Part shown: in pieces, positions 58,401-64,000 of the stretch
Layout of the letters: each line of letters opens with the position of its first letter
How positions within the stretch are numbered: position 1 is the stretch's first letter
Translations under genes and position numbers: made by a program
From: Gymnogyps californianus
Taxonomy: Eukaryota; Chordata; Aves; Accipitriformes; Cathartidae
DNA: 64,000 nucleotides
Assembly (NCBI RefSeq): GCF_018139145.2
Contig: NC_059476.1
Location: forward strand, 14,315,001 to 14,379,000
Reading direction: 5' to 3'
Notes under the pieces: model-generated
Seen by the model: only the letters and a program-made list of their open reading frames with translations
Database searches by the model: none
What the model was told of the DNA's origin: nothing

Positions 58401-61400
58401 TAAGTTAAGAGGTGGAGATGTAATTGATGATGTAATGAAGTGTTGAAACATAAATTGAATGTCAGCTATTATTCTTTTATTGCACTAGTATGCAAATGCA
58501 GTTATCAATTCATGAGAACAGAGGAAGACAGAATCAAAATGACCAAGGCAAAAACAGTTCTATGGGCAAGGGTTTCCCACGCTGCTCTCAGCATTAGTTT
58601 GGATGTAAGCTTGTTGGAAATGTTTTATTGGGGCAGAAAATGGAGGAATAGAAATAAAAAGAAACTGTAGAGTAGTGGAATGAAGGCCTTAGTGTTAGAT
58701 CAGCCAACCTTTAAGTACAGCTGTCAGTGAGCCTGGCTTCCTGCTGCCCTTTCACATCCAACTCCACTCTTTGTTCCAGCAGTTCCTGGTTTGAGCTTTC
58801 AGGCTACCTGCCAGGGTGCCCCTCCCCGGCCTGCCCTCCCTTTCAGGCAGGCTAACTCCGCCAGCGTAAAATTGTAACTTCTTAGACAGTTTCCTGCTTG
58901 TAACTTCTTGCTTCTCTCAGTTCAACAGACTCTGGTTGGTGAGTCACAGAGCAGGCATTGCATCAGTTGGAGTGCCGCACACTGCTCAGTACTTGCTCAC
59001 TTTCCATCTCCTTAAAAGTGACTTACAAAGCAATTCCCCCTTTGTACTTTTTCTCTGATAGAGAACTGAAATGTCTTTGCGTCACTGCCACTATCTTCCC
59101 CCCCCCCCCATTTCCTATCTGTTTACTTCAGAATACACACAGCTCATTTTAAAAGAATCTTAGGTCCTCTCTGTACTGAAAACCATACAGCCAGAACTGG
59201 TGACAAAATAATAATTGTAAAAGAGAGTGAATTGACTCTTTCCTGGCTTAAAAAAAAAAAAAAACAACAAACCATGCTGTGTAAAACCTGATTTTGACAT
59301 TATTATGATCGATTAGGAGAAGGATATCTAATTAAAGTGTAAATTTGAACAAGCTCGTATTTTAGCTAATGCACCTTTCTGACCTCTTTCTTTTTCCTTT
59401 CCTTTTTAACAAAACCAAACATCACGTGGTTTTCCTTATACTCCAGAACTGTTTTGAAAGGCTGAAAGGCACTTACCTTAAAAACAAATGAAAAAAATCT
59501 CACCAGGATCTCAGTAGGCTCATGCAGGCCCTACAAGAGCCATACCTTTTTTGTTATAAAGACATAAAAATGAACACAATTATCTCATTTATCAGGTAGC
59601 TTTGAGAGTGCTACCCCTCAAACAGTTACTGTAAGAGTCAAAAAAAACCCCAAACAACCAAACCCAAACAAACAAAACAGAAAAACCCAAAAAACAAACC
59701 TACAAAAACCCAAACAAACAAAAGTTTAAACCCAAGGAAATGAAGAAGGGCGGCACAGGGAGCACAGGAAGTTTTCAAAAGCTTGTAGACCCCTTGAGTG
59801 CATTTAAAATAGATTAACATTCTCCTGTCTAATTAGAATACAATTGCAAGAGTTCTCATTCATCTGTGCTTCAGGAGTTATTTGTCTTTTTGCTCAAAGC
59901 TTTTATTTGTGAACTGGGAAAACTTTGTTTCAGAGCCTTGCTCTGCTACCAGATTCCCTGTGTGGTCAAGAACAGGTCAATCTCTCCGGGACTCCATTTT
60001 CAGCTGTTAACATTGATGAGGAGGAATCTGGCCTACTAATCCTTCAGTCTTGTTTGTTTTGTTTCTAAGCCCTTCTTAGGAAGCATATCTGTCGCAGTTG
60101 GTGCAACAGCCAGTCGCAAGCTGGAACGTCTAGAAGCTGCAGTAACGTAATAGTGAAATGTCATCTGCCCTGTTTCTTATTGCCATTGCTGACTTGCATG
60201 AATGGCTTGGCGTGGTATATGGGGGCTCTGACTCCTACTAAAATAGCTGCTTTTTGTCTATAGCAAGGAGAGGAAGTCATATCAGCTAGATCATTATCTA
60301 TGCTCTGGTACAAAATTAAAGCTGCTGAAATAGTTGCAGACACAGCAGCTCAAAAGGGGGATAGCAATGAGACGAGCATACTTTTGTGATGGAATTTGGA
60401 ATTGCCTGCATCTTATAAGTGCTATATGTTTGTTATTAGGAATGTGCAGCTAAGCTACTGGGAAATGGGAAGGCAAGACAATGATTTGAAATTGGACCCC
60501 CCAAATAGGGAGATTGTTTCAAAACACATGAGACAATACGAAGGCATTTTGGTTTGATGCTATGGTTCCCACAGGAAACAACTGCAGGTACCAATCAGCA
60601 CCTCCCTGGTAAACATTGCTGTTACTTTTGTAGTCATGGATCTGGTTTACGGAGCAGAAGAACATTGCAGATTCCAATTTGTGAAGAGGGGAGGCTCAAT
60701 CTTGGAGATGGCTACCTTCAAGGAGCAAGGCACTTGGAGCATTAGCTGGACATGAAATGTGATCCTTGCTGTGGTTTGACAGACATTTAGTGCCTTTTTA
60801 TTTAGAGAGTGTTTGTTGGAATACCATCTATATGCAGTCTCTTGATCTGTAGAACAATTGATTCTGATAGTTTTTTAGTTTTCTTTGGGTTTTGTCTTTT
60901 TCTGCTGTCCTTGACAATGCAGTGCCTGGGGCAGAAATCGCAAAACTTATTTTGATTGGGTACTAGCAAAACACGAAAAGCTAAATAGCTCCCATGCTCA
61001 GGAGAAGATGTTAAGCTTTTTCGGCAACAGAATTGGCTTGCATGCCACCAGTACATATACTTTAAGTTGGGAATTCCTGGCCTAGAGCAGAACCACAAGC
61101 ATGTGCTGTCGTCTGTCCTTCCTGGCTAGAGGAGCTGCCTTCCTGTTCTCTGGAACATCTTCTTGTATGGGAAAGGCCAGCAGACTTTGTGCACAATATT
61201 AGCGTGGAAACCAACGCAACTGGAGGTAGCAGCACTCCTAGTCTATTCACATGACTGTACTCCCCCCAATGTTGAAGTGCTGTTTTCTTACTCTTACAGT
61301 AACGCTTCTGTGTTTTGTGCCTGGTTTCCTGTTTTAATTTGTCTGGCTTCAGCTTTCAACACTGATTCTTCTTCTGACCTTGTCAATGAGATTAAAACCC

Positions 61401-63761
61401 TTTAGTATCCAATATATGTACTGAAGCCTCATAATTTAAATTAGTGCTTGATCTTTTTTTGAGAATATACCTATTACTTTGCTGACCATGCACATAAGCA
61501 TGGTATCGGGTGCTGAGCTACTTCCATGACTGAAATGACTGTGGAAATTATTTCAGAGGTATAAGTAGGGGTTGAGCATCCACTTTCCCTTTCAGACTTG
61601 TTGGAACGAGATATCCTTGGCAGTCATCTCCCTACACATCTATGTATCTTCACTTTTTGGAACATCACTACCTGCTTTCTTACTCTGTAATTCTTGCAAT
61701 TTTTTTTTACAGTGGATGATAGTACTGGAGTTATAAATTGTGTCTGCTGGAAAAATCCCATGGTAGCAGAAACATCTTTATCAGGTAATTTATCAAATAA
61801 ATAATTCCTCTTTTGTCTGTACATTTTTGCTCATGTCTGTCTTACGTAATTTAGTAAATGATCAAACTTGCAGAAGAGCAAATTCAACTCTTTCTGATTT
61901 TAAACCATCGCATCCTACAGTCTGGGCCATTTTGGGAGTTTTGTATTACTACTTGTGTTGTGTGTGATGGTGATGTCAATAAAACCACTACATTATGACC
62001 TGTCATGCCTTTTCCTTATCCGAGTAATATAGTATTTCAATTCTATGCCATGACATTGTTCAGAGAATCCTCCTCTTATGGTTCTTTTTGTGACTTCATC
62101 TAGTGAGGAACTAGGCTGGGAATCTGCCACATGCCATAACTTTTGTTTCCAAAGTCAATCCATTGACCAGCAATCTGGTATACATTCCCCACCATTGTGG
62201 GGGGTATAATCCTGAAACAGTGGTCTCAGGATTCATCTTCTCTTCTTCATTTGCATTCATATTCTCCTCCTGCTCATGCATATACTGTCAGTGATGAACT
62301 TGAAAGTAGCTTAAAACACAGTGGGAGGATACCAGCAATCTTTCATGTTTTGGTAAAGTTCTAAATGTGCAGAAACTGTGCATTTGAAATGAATCTATTA
62401 TGGCACTTAACAGAATAACTCACTATTGGCTGGCTTTCTCTTTGCTTTTTCTCCCACCATTTCTCATAGATCAAAGTATGGAATACTTTCTACTTTGGAC
62501 CTTCTTGAAATCTGATGTAGTAGATTGACAACCCTGATATGGAGCTGATCAAATTCTACTGAAATAAATGTTACTAGTGTCATCTGCCGGTGTTAGGGTT
62601 ACATACGCGTAGAATGGGGAAAGGAAAGCTTGATGTAAAAGTTAAAAACTCTGATGTCTGTGGAACAAGCCCATTTATACAGACAGATAATTCATACTTA
62701 CTTACATTTAACAATGATATGACAAGTGGTATAATCGATCCGAACCGGAACTGGAATCTAGAAGACAGCTCTCACTTTTAGAGAGGTGGTGATATGGCAC
62801 AACTTTCCAAAAAAATAATGGGGACCCACAATCAAATCAGTTTTTTATGAGGAACTTAAATTCGTTAAAAGAATTGCATGAAATACTGCTTGACATAGAA
62901 TGAGGACCCAGAATGCTTGTTTCAGCCTTGTGTTCTTATTCTACATTGTACATCAGTAGTGCTTGAATGGACACTATGTTATTAATGGAAATTAATTAAT
63001 TTGTACCTGCTAAAGAAAACAGCTCCTGGGGGCACAGGAAACTTTCTTCCAGCCTTTTGTAATTGTGATCAGGGATACTTGGATCATTAATCAGGTTTTA
63101 AGTTATGAAGAATTTACTCTCCTGCAAAGGTGTCTTACGTAAATGTGAAGTTCTGTCAAGTTGCATTCACCTCAGTGTAGACATCAGATTGCATCACATG
63201 AATACTTTGGCCCCACCTCAGATGACTCATTCTTCTTTTATGTAAAAAGTTCAGCTGACCTTTCTTTTCCCCTCTCATCCTTCTTAGCACGACAAAATAA
63301 AAAAATGACAAAACTCATTTCAAATTATTGTTTCAGTTTTGCAACCCATCTATGACATTTTCAGTGGTAAATCAGTATCTCCTCCCTTTTACACTTTCCC
63401 CAGGTGAACTACTTAGATAAGTATAATACTGTAAACTAACTTTGTTACTCAAAAGTTTTGCTACCCAGGACACATGGTGCCTGGGACCTTACCCCTTTTT
63501 TAGTAATATGACTCCTGTGGTGCTTAGGTGTCTGGCTGAATGCAAAAGGACAGTCCTCTTGGCCTTAATGCCTGATCTCCTTTCCCTCACTTCTTACAGG
63601 TCGTCCAAGCACACCCAACAGTCTTACTGTGCTTCAACAGATGAAGAAACTCCAAGAAATTGTGAGCCAGAAAACCAAGCTGGAGATCGGGGATGTTGTC
63701 AAGGTCAGAGGTCACATCCGAACCTACAGGCAACAAAGAGAAATTCAGGCTTCATGTTTTT
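52346..63761 (+). CDS. STN1: STN1 (OBFC1), CST complex subunit, 5' part of the coding region
   Basis: Four exons join in frame into 154 codons plus one base and match vertebrate STN1. STN1 binds CTC1 and TEN1 to form CST, a single-strand-DNA-binding complex that recruits DNA polymerase alpha-primase to fill in telomeric C-strands and help restart replication. The visible part is the N-terminus and most of the OB-fold domain: [18 protein letters not shown] at 17-34, first OB strands at about 54-66, the [12 protein letters not shown] segment at 78-89, and the [10 protein letters not shown] strand at 135-144. Arg137 here aligns with human Arg135, a residue altered in Coats plus disease. Human STN1 is 368 residues, so roughly the last 215, including the winged-helix region, lie beyond the right edge. 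All introns are phase 1. Confidence 0.96.
53373..53424. repeat. T/G-rich low-complexity tract
   Basis: T-runs broken by G, GG and GGG, then T9C4. Same class as the tract at 615-667. Confidence 0.65.
54600..54829 (+). mobile_element. Old CR1 LINE 3' end
   Basis: Decayed CR1 3' region in sense orientation: CAGGAAAAACATCCTTAGAA, AAACCGTGGAGCAGCCTTCC, CAGG-AAAA-GGTGGGATGCCC, TTCACTGGGATTGTTTA, ACTGAATGACCTAATAAG, and a tail GGATTTGATTCTAC recalling the CR1 ATTCTATG-type terminus. The order agrees with the CR1 consensus as I know it. Confidence 0.65.
56763..56818. repeat. A/C-rich low-complexity tract
   Basis: A12 followed by CCC and mixed AAC/CAACAA units. Same class as 13314, 32529 and 59638. 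Confidence 0.7.
57116..57211 (+). CDS. STN1: STN1 exon 3 (residues 45-77)
   Basis: Encodes [20 protein letters not shown] then [11 protein letters not shown], the first strands of the OB fold (human VFLYNGHPIKQVDVLGTV). The acceptor is GTGTCTAG and the donor GTAAGA, both phase 1. The length is 96 nt. Confidence 0.95.
58020..58095 (+). mobile_element. MIR-like SINE fragment (3' part)
   Basis: AGTTCCCTCACTTATAAAAT ... ACTCATGGGAGTATTGTGAA is laid out like the MIR segment 'agtttcctcatctgtaaaatg ... cctcatagggttgttgtgagga'. Confidence 0.5.
59638..59720. repeat. A/C-rich low-complexity tract
   Basis: About 80 bases almost wholly of A and C (AAACCC, AAAC and AAAAACCC units). It is the longest tract of this kind in the window. 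Confidence 0.8.
59930..60035 (+). mobile_element. MIR-like SINE fragment (core)
   Basis: GAGCCTTGCTCTGCTACCAG, CTGTGTGGTCAAGAACAGGT, CAATCTCTCC and CATTTTCAGCTGTTAA follow the MIR core order 'ggctctgccac.. ctgtgtgaccttgggcaagtca cttaacctctc .. cagtttcctcatctgtaaa'. Confidence 0.5.
61713..61784 (+). CDS. STN1: STN1 exon 4 (residues 77-101)
   Basis: A 72-nt exon encoding [20 protein letters not shown] then SLS. The DDSTGVINC strand and the Trp that follows are the most conserved part of the STN1 OB fold. The acceptor is T8-ACAG and the donor GTAATT, both phase 1. Confidence 0.94.
61785..63599 (+). other. STN1: STN1 intron 4
   Basis: 1.8 kb of ordinary intron sequence with no recognisable repeat or exon. 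Confidence 0.8.
63600..63761 (+). CDS. STN1: STN1 exon 5 (residues 101-155)
   Basis: Begins [20 protein letters not shown], then has [11 protein letters not shown] and [20 protein letters not shown], ending CF plus one base. It matches human LKKLQETIEQKTKIEIGD and the following strand. The acceptor is CTTACAG and the donor GTGAGT, phase 1. The serine/proline-rich linker at the start is variable between species. Confidence 0.94.
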
Positions 63762-64000
63762 GTGAGTGTTATGGATCTGTGACATATGTAACTTAGTTGT
63801 CTGAATTTGTAAGAAGATCTAGGCTGTATGTAATTAATTGAATAGTTTCCACTTTATTTTCTGGCATCTCGTTTTTCTAAAGAGATTTTCATCTGTATGT
63901 CTTTATTTCAACCTGTTGTTGGGTATCTGTGAGAGTGACTTGCTCTTCAATTTTCTTTGTGTTGAAGTAGAACAGCCAAAGCCCATGGGAAGAGAGTTGG
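63762..64000 (+). other. STN1: STN1 intron 5, 5' part
   Basis: Intron sequence after the consensus donor GTGAGT, running off the right edge. Exon 6, which should open by completing Tyr155, is not in the window. Confidence 0.8.

Larger units (their letters stand above)
57212..61712 (+). other. STN1: STN1 intron 3
   Basis: 4.5 kb. Holds two MIR-like SINE fragments (58020-58095, 59930-60035), a C-run (59099-59109) and an A/C-rich tract (59638-59720). A less AT-rich stretch at about 57700-58060 produces overlapping short open frames but no recognisable protein. Confidence 0.8.

Overview
The window is nuclear DNA from a vertebrate, most likely a bird. It has AT-rich introns with conserved split exons, CR1-like LINE remnants, one solo LTR of the kind common in neoavian birds, and a low density of young repeats. 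The species cannot be named from the sequence; neoavian is an inference.

Two protein-coding genes are visible, arranged head to head. On the minus strand is the 5' part of SLK, the STE20-like serine/threonine kinase. Nine coding exons run from the ATG at 34915 down to 1351. They join without a frame break into 803 codons: the complete kinase domain, the adjoining acidic segment, and the long acidic central region held in a single 1.4-kb exon. The exons for the C-terminal coiled-coil (ATH) region lie beyond the left edge. On the plus strand is the 5' part of STN1 (OBFC1), the OB-fold subunit of the CST telomere-replication complex. Its coding exons are at 52346-52485, 57116-57211, 61713-61784 and 63600-63761 (154 codons plus one base). 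The rest lies beyond the right edge.

Between the two starts is a CpG island (about 34.9-35.95 kb) with Sp1-type GC boxes, NRF1-type palindromes, a CACGTGAC E-box and a CCAAT box. A strong plus-strand splice donor at 35903 probably ends a non-coding first exon of STN1, so the island is best read as a shared bidirectional promoter.

Layout: 1-1350 SLK intron 9; 1351-10723 SLK exons 9 to 3; 13093-13257 exon 2; 13258-34765 the 21.5-kb SLK intron 1, which holds a 593-bp solo LTR (25411-26003) and CR1 remnants; 34766-35950 SLK exon 1 and promoter island; 35903-52345 probable STN1 intron 1 (non-coding, with a pyrimidine-rich 1.2-kb domain and other oddities); 52346-63761 STN1 coding exons 2-5 with MIR-like and CR1-like fragments in the introns.

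The two gene products are not known to work together directly: SLK acts in cytoskeletal and stress signalling, STN1 in telomere maintenance. Their pairing is a conserved neighbourhood. I found no CRISPR array, operon, mobile gene cluster or clearly new biological system. The most unusual points are non-coding: the compact shared promoter, a 39-bp exact spaced repeat, the strand-asymmetric pyrimidine block, a poly(T)19 tract that may mark a retrocopy tail, and a tandem NAGNAG acceptor at the large SLK exon.
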